DNA of 64,000 nucleotides, from NCBI GenBank assembly GCA_964632945.1, contig CAZWCX010000028.1:1-64000 (forward strand), written 5' to 3'. This DNA is from CAZWCX01 sp964632945 (GTDB lineage: Bacteria > Planctomycetota > MHYJ01 > WSZJ01 > CAZWCX01). Each line of letters opens with the position of its first letter. Within the stretch, counting starts at the first letter, position 1. The translations under genes and the position numbers were made by a program. The notes under the pieces are model-generated. The model saw only the letters and a program-made list of their open reading frames with translations, was not told where the DNA came from and made no database searches. Below, one piece after another: positions 26,101-34,608 of this stretch.

Positions 26101-26451
26101 GAGGCCGACTACACTCATGCGCTCGCCTCCGACCCCGGGACCGGGTACACGTGGCGGTCGCGGGCGGAGTTGCGCCTGAGTGCGGGAGACTACCAGGTCG
26201 CCCAGGGGAAGGACGGCAAGTCCGCCTACGCGTCCGCTCTCGAGGACTGCGATCGCGCCGTGGCCATCAACGCCGTGGATACCTATTCCCTGTGTACCCG
26301 CGCCCGCGTCCATTTCGCCCTCGAACGCTGGGCCGAGTGTGTCGCGGATTTCGAGGCCTCGATACGGATCAATCCCCACTACGCCGAATCGTTCCGCGCT
26401 ACCTGGGACGAGGCCCGGCGGCGCCTCGCGGAGTCCGGCGCGCCGAAGTGA
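23179..26451 (+). CDS. Transmembrane Ser/Thr protein kinase with C-terminal TPR repeats
   Basis: About 1090 aa from ATG 23179 (MTQPSPTVPDP); an in-frame ATG at 23137 is also possible. The kinase domain starts at IGKYRLLRLLGRGGMGAVYL (glycine loop), with VALKFIL (catalytic Lys), IVHRDLKPANLL (catalytic loop), ILDLGLARD (DLG instead of DFG) and GTPEFMAPEQ. After it come one membrane helix (ALAAGLGAVLLALVGGGGF), a charged coiled coil and many TPR-type repeats (AVELDPLHADAWLERG). This is the PknB/Hanks type common in Planctomycetota and Myxococcota. The TPRs probably sense a periplasmic partner. An ORF of 4.4 kb on the opposite strand is only its high-GC shadow. Confidence 0.92.
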   Translation: MTQPSPTVPDPRFASPQPSDPKTVLDGGSAPTTPLMPVPAETLREEWFAGGAPPVSPVPLQAAATVRDPAFVPASIDAADLSTSSPEALTGRKIGKYRLLRLLGRGGMGAVYLAEDEDLRRRVALKFILNGALAGQEEEERFFREARAGARLQHPGVVPVYEVGRVGTLPYIAMAYLEGTSLHDLLWQGANPSPAAGRSVGPRDLLQILRDTAQALHYIHEHGIVHRDLKPANLLVDPQGKPHILDLGLARDLSDEKRGRLTASKDVFGTPEFMAPEQASGGSRQADRRTDVFALGTILYHAWSGVSPFARDSIMGTMEAVVALDPESPSRARRRAGRPWAEADLGGIREVDVDTVCLKAMEKEPDRRYPTAQMFAEEIDRCLIGEPTLARPLGPVERGLRRLRKNKALAAGLGAVLLALVGGGGFAANEFAARKRSMLEAEEARKAAAENSARLEEERLKVEEKRQQLIEQLRNVARLALMGTLQLRRHGVPGAEETFLPSLQEAFRFATQQAPDLAEPYYHMGRMRRALLQWDTAAGLIDEALERAPRDVPSRYERIVLRARACALRLVERRAEWHRRKGAEAAAGGGVEAARVNVGDLSRVPTADDFAGADGRMKELLDGLRRDLTLLEEAAAGAPDHAARLDCARALVATFAADAEPKQVREGLTRALAADGRLEEAYDALARLESASGDFDAVIEILGRAIEADKGYFPHRLHRAAALRDRANGRYHLGEDPRPDYLAAESDYDAVLALAPANPEPWIGRGTVRWQIGSREDEVGEDPLPRYAGAGADLDEAVRLDPASVDAWFQRGQMRFRVAMHRSSRGEDPEPDFAAAEADLTRAVELDPLHADAWLERGVNGMHRATHATATDRDPWPILARAEEDMGKALALNPGFEYSWCSRGNLRFTWAWAARDAGRDPAEKLAQAEADYHKAIELGGVLTESWYGRGDVRKFRGDLEAAAGRDPGEWYKGAEADYTHALASDPGTGYTWRSRAELRLSAGDYQVAQGKDGKSAYASALEDCDRAVAINAVDTYSLCTRARVHFALERWAECVADFEASIRINPHYAESFRATWDEARRRLAESGAPK

Positions 26452-26576
26452 CCCGGGAGCAGGAACGCGGCCGGGATGCACCGAGGGGGACTCCCCCCGG
26501 GCGTCGCGCCCCTTCCGTGAAACCCCGCCGCGCTTCGCCCGGTATCCCCGGAGGTCCGCCGGAAGGAGTCGATGCG

Positions 26577-28205
26577 ATGGCGAGATTCGGATGGTGTTCA
26601 TGGACCGCCGTGGTCCTGGTGATCTTCGGCTCGATTCCGGTCCGCGGGGCGTGGGCCCAGGAAGACGGCACCGCCGCGCCGCCGGCGGTTTCCTGGCGCG
26701 CCGAGATGCGCGACGTGGCCATTCCCATGCGCGACGGGAAGTCGCTCGCCGCAGACGTCTACCTTCCGCCGCGCGCAGGCAGGTATCCCGCCGTCCTGAT
26801 CCAGACGCCGTACGACAAGAAACGGCTGGGCGCGCCGATCGCGGAGACGACCCCCACCCCCGGCGTCGCCGCCCGCGGGGCCCTCTCGGACTACCGGGGA
26901 TTGCTCGACCGGGAGCACTACGCCTATGTGATCGTGGATTGGCGCGGGTTCTACGCCTCGCGACCCGCGAAGGTCGCGGCCCGGCCGGGGAAGTGGCGCC
27001 GCGGCATGGATGGGTACGATTGCGTGGAGTGGGTCGCCGCCCAGTCCTGGTGCGACGGCAAGGTCGGCACCTGGGGGGGCAGCGCGCTCGGCCGCGTGCA
27101 GTTCGACACGGCGATGGAGCAACCGCCGCACCTGGTCTGCAGCGTCCCCCTGATTGCGCCGCTTGGCCAGGAGTACGAGCAGTATTACGAGGGCGGCATC
27201 CCGCTCGAAGCCCACGTCAAAGGGCTCGACTTTCTCGGATTCGAAGCCTCCGGCCGGGTGCGCAGTTCGGCGCGCCCGGACGATCCGCTATGGACGCTCG
27301 CCCGACGTTTGACCTATCACCCGGAACGAATCGAAGTCCCGTGCCTGTTCATCACCGGCTGGTGGGACAACTTCCCGGACCTGATCCTGAAGGCGTTCGA
27401 GGATCTGGTGGCACAAGGCGGGCCGGCCGCGCGGACGCACTCGCGCATGCTGGTCGGACCCTGGGACCATGTCTCCATCGGCGTGTCGGATCAGGGAGAG
27501 CGGAAGTTTCCCGGCGCGGAGCTCGAATCGGCCCGCATGGCGCAGCAATTCTTCGACCGGTTCCTGCGGGGCGTGGAAAACGGCTGGGAGGAGGTGCCGC
27601 GACTCCGGTACTGGTCGATCGACGAGGAAGGCTGGCGTGAAGCGGAGAGCTGGTCCGGGATCCAGCGCGGGGTCCTCACCCCCGCCGTGTCCGGAAGCCG
27701 TTGGGAGTACCGCAACGACCCGAAGAAGCCGACCCCGACGCTGGGGGGCGCGAACCTGCCTCCGCTCAAGCACGGCCCATGGGACCAAGGCGCCCTGGAA
27801 CAGAGAGAGGACGTGTTGACCTGGGCGACCGGCCCGTTCGAGACGCCGGTTCGGGTGGCCGGCAACGTCGAGCTTTCCTTCGAGTTCAAGGCCGATCGGG
27901 CGACCTGCGACTTTCTCGTGCGCCTTTGCTCGGTCGACGCGGACGGGAAGCCGATGCTCCTGGCCGATGTTGGACGACGGGTGCGCGGAATCGAGCCGGG
28001 AGTCACCGGCCGGGTTCGACTGCGGTTTCCGGCCCTCGCCTTCGCCGCCCGCGAACTGCGCCTTTACGTCGCCTCCACCCACTGGCCGCGTTACGAGCGC
28101 AATCCGCACACTGGGGCGGACTTCTGGGACGAGGCCGCCGCGCTTCCACTGAGTGTCGTGATCGAGCCGGACTCCGTGGAATTGCGATTGCCGACGGCCC
28201 CCTAG
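26577..28205 (+). CDS. Secreted CocE/NonD-family alpha/beta hydrolase
   Basis: 542 aa from ATG 26577, preceded by GGAAGGAG at the right distance; signal peptide to about AWAQED. The family covers cocaine esterases, X-Pro dipeptidyl-peptidases and glutaryl-7-ACA acylases. Catalytic residues are visible: Ser in TWGGSALGR, Asp in ITGWWDNFPD and His in VGPWDHV. The C-terminal jelly-roll typical of the family (PVRVAGNVELSFEFKADRA, then YVASTHWPRYERNP) is complete. The substrate is unknown. It follows the kinase by 125 bp. Confidence 0.9.
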   Translation: MARFGWCSWTAVVLVIFGSIPVRGAWAQEDGTAAPPAVSWRAEMRDVAIPMRDGKSLAADVYLPPRAGRYPAVLIQTPYDKKRLGAPIAETTPTPGVAARGALSDYRGLLDREHYAYVIVDWRGFYASRPAKVAARPGKWRRGMDGYDCVEWVAAQSWCDGKVGTWGGSALGRVQFDTAMEQPPHLVCSVPLIAPLGQEYEQYYEGGIPLEAHVKGLDFLGFEASGRVRSSARPDDPLWTLARRLTYHPERIEVPCLFITGWWDNFPDLILKAFEDLVAQGGPAARTHSRMLVGPWDHVSIGVSDQGERKFPGAELESARMAQQFFDRFLRGVENGWEEVPRLRYWSIDEEGWREAESWSGIQRGVLTPAVSGSRWEYRNDPKKPTPTLGGANLPPLKHGPWDQGALEQREDVLTWATGPFETPVRVAGNVELSFEFKADRATCDFLVRLCSVDADGKPMLLADVGRRVRGIEPGVTGRVRLRFPALAFAARELRLYVASTHWPRYERNPHTGADFWDEAAALPLSVVIEPDSVELRLPTAP

Positions 28206-28410
28206 CCCCGATCGCTTGCGAACGGGTTCGCCGTTCGCCCCGCCGGCCTGGCTGCCGACGCAGCCGGGTGGCCCTCCACGACACCGACGGGATTGCCACG
28301 CCGGGTGAGAAGCGCTAGAATCGCCCCCCGCAAGTCCGGTCGGAGGCCCGTCGCCTCGCCGCCGGCGGCGGAAGGCCGGCTACCCAGGAATATAGAGGGA
28401 GGGAGTGTTC

Positions 28411-29010
28411 ATGAAGCGACTTCTCGGGTTCGCAATCGTGCTGGCATTCGGCGCCGGCGTCGTCTTGGCCGAAGATCACCCCAAGGAGCATCCCAAAGGG
28501 GAACACCCGAAGGGCGAACACCCCAAGAACGGGGACCCCGCCGCGGGCGAGCACCCGAAGGCGCCCTCCCATCCCGGATTCGAGGCATTGAAGGGCCTGG
28601 CCGGGAACTGGACCGGGACGTTCGAAAGCGGCCCGGACAAGGGCGAAGCGACGGTGAATTACAAGGTGACGGCCGGCGGGAACGCCGTCGAGGAGACGAT
28701 TTTCGTGGGTACCCCGCATGAAATGGTGACCCTGTATTTCGTCGAAGGCGGTTCCTTGAAACTGACCCACTACTGTGCGATCGGGAACCGCCCGACCATG
28801 GTGTGCGCACCGGTCGCACCCGAGGCCGGCAAGCCGACCGTCCTGCGGTTTGCCTGCGCGCCGGGTGACGCCCTCGAAGCCCAGCCGCATATGCACAGCG
28901 GCGAGTTCAGCATCGCCGATGCCGACCACGTGTCCGTCTCCTGGTCGATGTTCGTCAACGGCAAGGCTGCGGGCGATCCGAAGAAACTGTCGCTGACGCG
29001 CACCAAGTAG
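28411..29010 (+). CDS. Secreted protein with HPKG repeats and a lipocalin-like domain
   Basis: 199 aa from ATG 28411 with GGAGGGAG upstream. Signal peptide ends near VLAED. It is followed by DHPKEHPKGEHPKGEHPKN, a His/Lys-rich repeat that could bind metal. The folded part begins GLAGNWTGTFESGPDKGEA and contains THYCAIGNRPTMVC, resembling small secreted DUF1579/lipocalin-like proteins. The same repeat occurs in the copper-storage protein at 33863. Function is unknown. Confidence 0.8.
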   Translation: MKRLLGFAIVLAFGAGVVLAEDHPKEHPKGEHPKGEHPKNGDPAAGEHPKAPSHPGFEALKGLAGNWTGTFESGPDKGEATVNYKVTAGGNAVEETIFVGTPHEMVTLYFVEGGSLKLTHYCAIGNRPTMVCAPVAPEAGKPTVLRFACAPGDALEAQPHMHSGEFSIADADHVSVSWSMFVNGKAAGDPKKLSLTRTK

Positions 29011-29231
29011 TGGAGCCGGCCGGCAGGGGTGCGGCGGGCGCCCGTGCCGGCCTCTCCGCCTCGATGGCGCTGTCGTCGGATCCCCCTGGGCCCGGGCTCC
29101 CCCGGGCCTACCGCTGCGTGGGAGGAAGACGGGACTCTGCGCGCTGGAACGTCCGTCGTGCAGGTCCCGCCCGGCCATCGCTCGTTCCGTGGCTCGGGTC
29201 CGTGATTCTGGTTCCCCTTGGGGAGGTTGTC

Positions 29232-30173
29232 ATGCGTCGATCGGCCTTCGGCTTGGTTGCAGTCCTGGCCGTCCTTGCCGGTCTCCTGGCCGGGTCGTGC
29301 CCCGACGCGTACGGCCAGGCCCCCGGCGATGCGATCCAGGTGGAGTACAACAATGCCTGGTACCCGGGCACGATCGAGGAGATCAAGCCCTACCTCGGCG
29401 CCAACCATTTCCGGGTCAAGTACACCCAGAGCGGCCAGGACGAGTGGGTGGCGCCGAACCGCGTAGCCCGCCGGGATGATCCGAAGCCGCCTCCGGTGGG
29501 CGCCACAACGGATGCCGCGTCGTTGGCGGTGGGGCAGGAAGTCAGCGTCGAGTACGACGGCCAATGGTATCCCGCGTCGCTGCGGTCCGTGAACCAGGTC
29601 TTCGGCGTCAACGCCTACGAAATCAAGTTTACGCAGAGCGGCATTGCGGCGTGGGTCGCCCCGAACCGGATTCGATCGACCGGCGGGACCCCGGATGGGG
29701 CCTCGGGGGAGGTGACCAAAAACGGTCGATCGATGCCGATTCGGGATGTCGTGGCGGTTTTCAAGGCGGCCGACAACGAACTGACGGTCGTGCTGGTGCC
29801 GATGCCCCTCACGCCGGAACAGAGGGAAAAAGTCATCGCCGACGGCGGATCCGCCGTGTACGACTTCCCCACCCCGGATCCCGCCGTGTGGGAGAAGTGT
29901 CCGCATGTCCAGTTGAGCCTCGCGCTGAAGGGCGCGGGAGAATTCGATACCCCGGACGGTGTGGCCTCCTATTGGGTCCTGACCTCCGGAATCGTCTCGA
30001 CCACGTCGAGTTCCAGCGTGGCCGTCGGCGGACCGGAAGGCCGGAAGACGCTTGCGAAGATCCGGTACACCGGAGGCTTGCTCGAACTGGTCGCGCGGGG
30101 CGAACAGACGGTGGGCACGGACAAGATCCACTGGGACGTGCGTCTGAAGAGCAAGGTCACGCCGCGGGAGTGA
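29232..30173 (+). CDS. Secreted protein with two tandem SH3/tudor-like domains
   Basis: 313 aa from ATG 29232; signal peptide ends near YGQAP. Two repeats of about 55 residues share the pattern VEYNNAWYPGTIEEI...VKYTQSG..EWVAPNR, an agenet/tudor-like beta barrel. A C-terminal domain without recognised motifs follows (ELTVVLVPMPLTPEQREKV). The gene at 37692 encodes a related architecture. The role is unknown; such barrels may be structural modules in the envelope. Confidence 0.78.
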   Translation: MRRSAFGLVAVLAVLAGLLAGSCPDAYGQAPGDAIQVEYNNAWYPGTIEEIKPYLGANHFRVKYTQSGQDEWVAPNRVARRDDPKPPPVGATTDAASLAVGQEVSVEYDGQWYPASLRSVNQVFGVNAYEIKFTQSGIAAWVAPNRIRSTGGTPDGASGEVTKNGRSMPIRDVVAVFKAADNELTVVLVPMPLTPEQREKVIADGGSAVYDFPTPDPAVWEKCPHVQLSLALKGAGEFDTPDGVASYWVLTSGIVSTTSSSSVAVGGPEGRKTLAKIRYTGGLLELVARGEQTVGTDKIHWDVRLKSKVTPRE

Positions 30174-30480
30174 GCGCGTCGGGGTTGCGCGTCCGCGTCG
30201 GCCCCGGGATGCGCCTCCGTCCCCGGGTGCCCCCATCTCCACGCCCTGCGGGGCGCCCGGCAGGGAATCCCGCCGGCAAGGCGCCGGTGCCGCGACCCTC
30301 GGACCCGGGGACTCGGGGGCCGCGCTCTCCTCCTCCCGACGAGCTGCCCCGGCCTCGTCACCCATCCCGCGATTCGGATAGAATGGGGGGGGAGCGCCGG
30401 CGTCTCCCGTCCGGGGCGGGGCCGGCGCGGAACGAGGAATCGGCGCATCCGGCAACGACGCCGGGAATCCGGAGCGCGGC
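30174..30480. other. Intergenic region upstream of the DUF523-DUF1722 gene
   Basis: 307 bp without a gene. It contains a TAGAAT -10-like hexamer at 30379-30384 and several GC-rich short inverted repeats, but no intrinsic terminator with a U-run. Confidence 0.4.
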
Positions 30481-31482
30481 ATGACCCCGACCCGAAGCGC
30501 TGGCCCGGAAGGGACCGAGGCCCGTCCGGCCGACACCACCCCGATCCGGATCGGAATCTCCTCCTGTCTTCTCGGGCAGAAGGTGCGCTACGACGGCGGC
30601 CACAAGCATGACCGCTATCTGACCGACACACTGGGGAACTACTTCGAGTGGGTTCCGGTCTGCCCCGAGGTCGAGATCGGACTCGGCACTCCCCGGGAGC
30701 CGATCCGACTGGTTCGCATCGACGGCGGCGTGCGTCTGGTCGGCACGGCGGCCGTCGGCGACATCACGGAGCGGATGCGCGCCTATTCCCGGCGGCGGGT
30801 GGAGCAGTTGGCCAGGCTCGACCTCTCCGGATACATTCTCAAGAGAGCTTCCCCCAGCTGCGGCATGGCGCGGGTGAAAGTCCATCCCGAGAAAGGGCGC
30901 GCCCTCCGCAATGGGCGGGGGCTGTTTGCCGAGGCGCTGATGGAGGGACTGCCGCACCTGCCCGTCGAGGAGGAAGGTCGCCTGTGCGACCCCACGTTGC
31001 GCGAGAACTGGGTCGAGCGTGTTTTCGCCTATCACGCGCTCCAGGAATTGTGGCGGCGCCGCTGGACGCTCGGAGACCTGGTGCGCTTCCACACGCGGTA
31101 CAAGATGGTCCTCCTCGCACACTCCGAGCGGGAGTATCGCGCGCTGGGCCGGCTTGTGGCCGGGGGGAGGGGGCTCTCGCGCGCGTCGCTGCGGGAGCAG
31201 TACGAGGCAGGCTTCATGTCGGCGATGAGCCGGATCGCGACTCCGCGGAAGAACGCCAACGTGCTCCAGCACATCGCCGGGCATCTCAAGCCGATTCTGG
31301 ATGGCGATGCCCGCACCGAATTGGCGACCCTCATCGACGACTACCGGGAGCATCGGGTGCCGCTCATCGTTCCCCTGACGCTGATCCGTCATCACGCGCG
31401 GAGTGCGGACGTCCCCTATCTCCAGGGGCAGGCCTACCTGGATCCGCACCCGAAGGAGTTGGGGCTGCGCAACCATGTCTGA
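30481..31482 (+). CDS. DUF523 and DUF1722 domain protein (YbgA-type)
   Basis: 333 aa. The N-terminal DUF523 domain has GISSCLLGQKVRYDGGHK, PVCPEVEIGLGTPREP and KRASPSCGM, with the conserved cysteines. The C-terminal DUF1722 domain has VRFHTRYKMVLLAHSEREY and RKNANVLQHIAGHLK. Fused proteins of this kind sit next to photolyase genes in many bacteria, and here the photolyase start overlaps its stop by 8 bp. It is thought to have a DNA-repair or 2-thiouracil-related role; this is not settled. Confidence 0.93.
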   Translation: MTPTRSAGPEGTEARPADTTPIRIGISSCLLGQKVRYDGGHKHDRYLTDTLGNYFEWVPVCPEVEIGLGTPREPIRLVRIDGGVRLVGTAAVGDITERMRAYSRRRVEQLARLDLSGYILKRASPSCGMARVKVHPEKGRALRNGRGLFAEALMEGLPHLPVEEEGRLCDPTLRENWVERVFAYHALQELWRRRWTLGDLVRFHTRYKMVLLAHSEREYRALGRLVAGGRGLSRASLREQYEAGFMSAMSRIATPRKNANVLQHIAGHLKPILDGDARTELATLIDDYREHRVPLIVPLTLIRHHARSADVPYLQGQAYLDPHPKELGLRNHV

Positions 31483-32959
31483 CCCGGTCGCGCATTCGCG
31501 GGTTCCCGCCCTCCGCGTGCGGACGGCGCGCGAGGACGCCGTCGACCCGCAGGGGGACTACGTCCTCCACTGGATGACGGGGTTCCGGCGCACGGAGTGG
31601 AACTTCAGCCTGCAACGGGCCATGGAATGGGCGCGCGCGCTCCACCGACCGCTCCTCGTGCTCGAGGCGCTTCGCTGCGACTATCCGTGGGCGAGCGACC
31701 GGCATCATGCCTTCATCGCGCGCGGCATGGCCGACAACGCGAGCCGGCTCGAGCGCGCCGGGGTCGGGACGTATCCGTACCTCGAGCCGAAACCGGGCGC
31801 GGGCCGGGGGCTGTTGGAACGTCTCGCGCGGCGCGCCTGCGTCGTCGTCGGCGATGACCATCCCGGCTTCTTCCTGCCGCGCATGCGGCAGGCGGCCGAG
31901 CGGGTGATCCGGGTGCGAACCGAGTGGGTGGACGCCAACGGCCTCCTGCCGCTGCGGGCTACGGATCGCGTGTACACCCGGGCGTTCGACTTCCGTCGGT
32001 TCCTCCAGCGGACCCTGCGTGGGCATCTGGCGGCGTTGCCCGCGGCGGATCCGCTGCGCGGACGGCGGCTTCCGCCCCCCCCGGCGATCTCGAAGGGAAT
32101 CCTGTACCGGTGGCCCCCGGCCCGGCTCGAAGATCTCCGGGAAGGGTCGAGTCGAATGGCGGATCTGCCGATCGACCACGCGGTGCGCCCCGCCGCGCAG
32201 CGCGGCGGCCCACGCGCCGCGCGGCGGGCGCTGCGACGCTTCGTCCGGGAGCGGCTCGCGCAGTACGCCGGCAAACGCAACGAACCCGAAGAGGAGGTCA
32301 CCAGCGGCTTGTCTCCCTACCTCCACTACGGGCACATCTCCACGCACGAGGTGGTGCGGGCGGTTCTCGACCGGGAAGACTGGACGGTGGATCGGATCGC
32401 CCCCTCGGCCGCCGGCGGCGCGCGCGGGTGGTGGGGCGCATCGGTCGACGCGGAGGCCTTCCTCGATCAGCTCATCACCTGGCGCGAGCTCGGCTTCAAC
32501 CTGGCATGGCAGCGGGACGATGGGGAGCAGTACGGTTCGCTGCCCGCCTGGGCGTTGCGCACGCTGGGGGCCCATGCCCGCGACCCGCGTGATCCGTGCT
32601 ATCGCCCGGATCGGTTCGAGGCCGCCGATACGCACGATCCGCTCTGGAATGCCGCCCAGCGCCAGCTCCTTCGCGAGGGGCGGATCCACAATTACCTGCG
32701 CATGCTGTGGGGGAAGAAGATCCTCGAGTGGTCTTCCGGCCCCGCGCAAGCGCTCGAGACGATGCTCGATCTCAACAACAAGTACGCTCTCGACGGTCGC
32801 GACCCGAACAGCACGAGCGGGATCTTCTGGTGTCTGGGCCGGTATGACCGACCCTGGGGACCGGAGCGGGCGATCTTCGGCACGGTCCGGTACATGAGCA
32901 GCCGGAACACCGCGCGCAAGGTGCGGGTACGGGGGTACCTGGCGCGGTACGCGCCGTAG
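31475..32959 (+). CDS. phr: Class II-type deoxyribodipyrimidine photolyase
   Basis: 494 aa from ATG 31475. Photolyase uses FAD and blue light to reverse UV-induced pyrimidine dimers. The N-terminal Rossmann domain (DYVLHWMTGFRRTEWN) and the C-terminal FAD-binding region (TSGLSPYLHYGHIS, ITWRELGFN, LRMLWGKKILEW, YALDGRDPNSTSGIFWCLG, FGTVRYMSSRNTARK) fit class II enzymes. It is translationally coupled to the DUF523-DUF1722 gene. Confidence 0.93.
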   Translation: MSDPVAHSRVPALRVRTAREDAVDPQGDYVLHWMTGFRRTEWNFSLQRAMEWARALHRPLLVLEALRCDYPWASDRHHAFIARGMADNASRLERAGVGTYPYLEPKPGAGRGLLERLARRACVVVGDDHPGFFLPRMRQAAERVIRVRTEWVDANGLLPLRATDRVYTRAFDFRRFLQRTLRGHLAALPAADPLRGRRLPPPPAISKGILYRWPPARLEDLREGSSRMADLPIDHAVRPAAQRGGPRAARRALRRFVRERLAQYAGKRNEPEEEVTSGLSPYLHYGHISTHEVVRAVLDREDWTVDRIAPSAAGGARGWWGASVDAEAFLDQLITWRELGFNLAWQRDDGEQYGSLPAWALRTLGAHARDPRDPCYRPDRFEAADTHDPLWNAAQRQLLREGRIHNYLRMLWGKKILEWSSGPAQALETMLDLNNKYALDGRDPNSTSGIFWCLGRYDRPWGPERAIFGTVRYMSSRNTARKVRVRGYLARYAP

Positions 32960-33076
32960 CCGGGCCCGGCCGCGACCGAAAGGAGTCGCGCGCGGGCGTC
33001 GAATCCGAGAACGGCGGGGAGGGCTGGGTCCCCTCCGGGACGCCGATCCCCGGGCGAGTCGGGCGGGTCGCCCGGT

Positions 33077-33472
33077 TCAGGCCGCATCCGCCCCGGGCAT
33101 GGGCTCCGGGGCAGTTCGCAGCACCGCGAAGAGGATGGTCAGGCCCACCGCGATGGCGATCAGCCCGACGCGGGCCCAGCCGCCCTGGACGAAAAACGCG
33201 GCCGAGGTGCCGATCGATGCCCACACGAGCAGGGTGGCAACCACCTTGGCCCGCCGGGACATGGCGCGCTGCTCCTGCCAGTGGCGCACATGATGGCGAA
33301 AGGCGCTCTCCTCCAGGAGCCAGCGATGGAGGCGCGGGGAACTTCGCACGAAGCAGGCGGAGGCGAGGAGGAAGAACGGCGTCGCCGGCAGGAGGGGCAG
33401 CACCACTCCCGCGACGCCCACACCGACGAAGAAGATTCCTGCTCCGGTGAGGAGCCAGCGGGTGAGGATCAT
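33077..33472 (-). CDS. Small inner-membrane protein, DUF454 (YbaN) family
   Basis: 131 aa from ATG 33472 (MILTRWLLTG); ATG 33517 would add 15 residues. DUF454 hallmarks are GVVLPLLPATPFFLLASACFVRSS, RLHRWLLEE and HVRHWQEQRAMSRRAK, with three to four membrane helices. The role of the family is unknown. It stands alone, facing the photolyase gene. Confidence 0.88.
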   Translation of the reverse strand: MILTRWLLTGAGIFFVGVGVAGVVLPLLPATPFFLLASACFVRSSPRLHRWLLEESAFRHHVRHWQEQRAMSRRAKVVATLLVWASIGTSAAFFVQGGWARVGLIAIAVGLTILFAVLRTAPEPMPGADAA

Positions 33473-33862
33473 CGGGTCGCGAATCCAAAGGTCGTTCTGC
33501 CCGGAGAGTAGTCCCATCGCGGGCGGAAGTCAACCCCCGGATTCGCCCCGGGTCTTGCGGCCGGGCTTTTTCCCACCGTCCCGGGGCCGGGGCGGCGTGG
33601 CGGCGCCGCGTCCGGTCGGACGGATGAGGGATCCGAGCGGCGCGGGCGAGGCGGATCCTTCGGAAGGTCCCGGGGTGGCGCGGGAGAGATCCCGCGGCAT
33701 TTCCGGGCAGCGGGAGCCCGACGGGGTCCCCATCCACGGCGCGGAGGAGCCGGCCGCGAGTGCCACGGCGGGGGGCTCGTCTTCGTCACCCCCGGAGGCA
33801 AGGGGAGCGGCGACCGTGAGGCCGCCGCTCCGCAGCGGTGCTTCGACTCGCGGGGGGGGGCG
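33473..33862. other. Intergenic stretch between DUF454 and copper-storage genes
   Basis: About 390 bp; frames here are Pro/Arg/Gly-rich shadows without ribosome sites. No terminator or promoter stands out. Confidence 0.4.
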
Positions 33863-34369
33863 CTATCCGCCGCGCACGGCGTCGCAGGCCTTGGCGCACG
33901 CCTCGCACGACTCCATGCACTGCTTGCATGCCTCATGGTGGCCGGCGTGCGGCTTGCACATCGCGGCGCAGTCGCGACAGATGTCGCCGCATACGGCCGC
34001 CAGGCGCTGAATGCGGTCGGCGGCCGCGGTCCCATACGAGGCCACTTTCGCCAGCGCTCCGCAGAGCGCCAGCATGTTCAGCACCGCCTTGTTGCAGTCC
34101 CCCATGAGCTTGTTGCCGGCGGCCAGCGATTCGGCGCAGTGGCGAAGGCAATCCTCGCCGGTCTTCAGACAATGAAAGGTCGAGTCCACGACGGCCTTCA
34201 AGCCCCCGGTTGCCGGGCCTCCCTTCGGGTGCTCGCCCTTCGGGTGGTCTCCCTTCGGATGGTCCCCCTTCGGGTGATCGCCGCCCGGGTGCTCCTGTCC
34301 GATCGCCTTACCGGCTGCGGCAAGCCCGGCCATGACTCCCGCGGTGGCAAGAAACGTGCGACGGTCCAT
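33863..34369 (-). CDS. Tat-exported four-helix Cys-rich copper-storage protein (Csp-like) with HPKG repeats
   Basis: 168 aa. The N-terminus MDRRTFLATAGVMAGLAAAG is a Tat signal, so it is exported folded. After it come five His-containing repeats (HPGGDHPKGDHPKGDHPKGE). The folded domain holds 14 cysteines in CxxxC-type spacing along four helices (CLKTGEDCLRHC, CGDICRDCAAMC, CKQCMESCEACAKAC), the mark of Csp copper-storage proteins, which bind many Cu(I) ions. The His repeat may capture copper first. No copper regulator or pump is nearby. Confidence 0.88.
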   Translation of the reverse strand: MDRRTFLATAGVMAGLAAAGKAIGQEHPGGDHPKGDHPKGDHPKGEHPKGGPATGGLKAVVDSTFHCLKTGEDCLRHCAESLAAGNKLMGDCNKAVLNMLALCGALAKVASYGTAAADRIQRLAAVCGDICRDCAAMCKPHAGHHEACKQCMESCEACAKACDAVRGG

Positions 34370-34608
34370 GGGTAGTCCTCCTACGGATGTTGTTGCGATC
34401 CTCTGCCATTACGATAGTCGGAGCCGGGCGGGGGGACAAGGAGATGTGGTGCCGCCGCGTGTGGGCGTCGCGGGGGGATGCGCGGGCCGGAACGGAGACG
34501 GGGGATGACCGGTTCCCGGGCTCGACGATCCCGCTGCGTCGGGGCCCGGACCGCCCCGCCTGCGCCGGCACCGGTCGGCCGGGACCCGGGATCCGCATGC
34601 GGGTGCGG

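Noticed and set aside
24195..26576. Long plus-strand extension in front of the CocE-like hydrolase
   Set aside because: The extension is Arg/Gly/Pro-rich and overlaps the kinase; the true start at 26577 has a ribosome site and a signal peptide.
22150..26601. A 1483-codon frame on the minus strand across the kinase gene
   Set aside because: It is antisense to clear kinase and TPR motifs; such long frames arise by chance in very GC-rich DNA with strong third-base bias.
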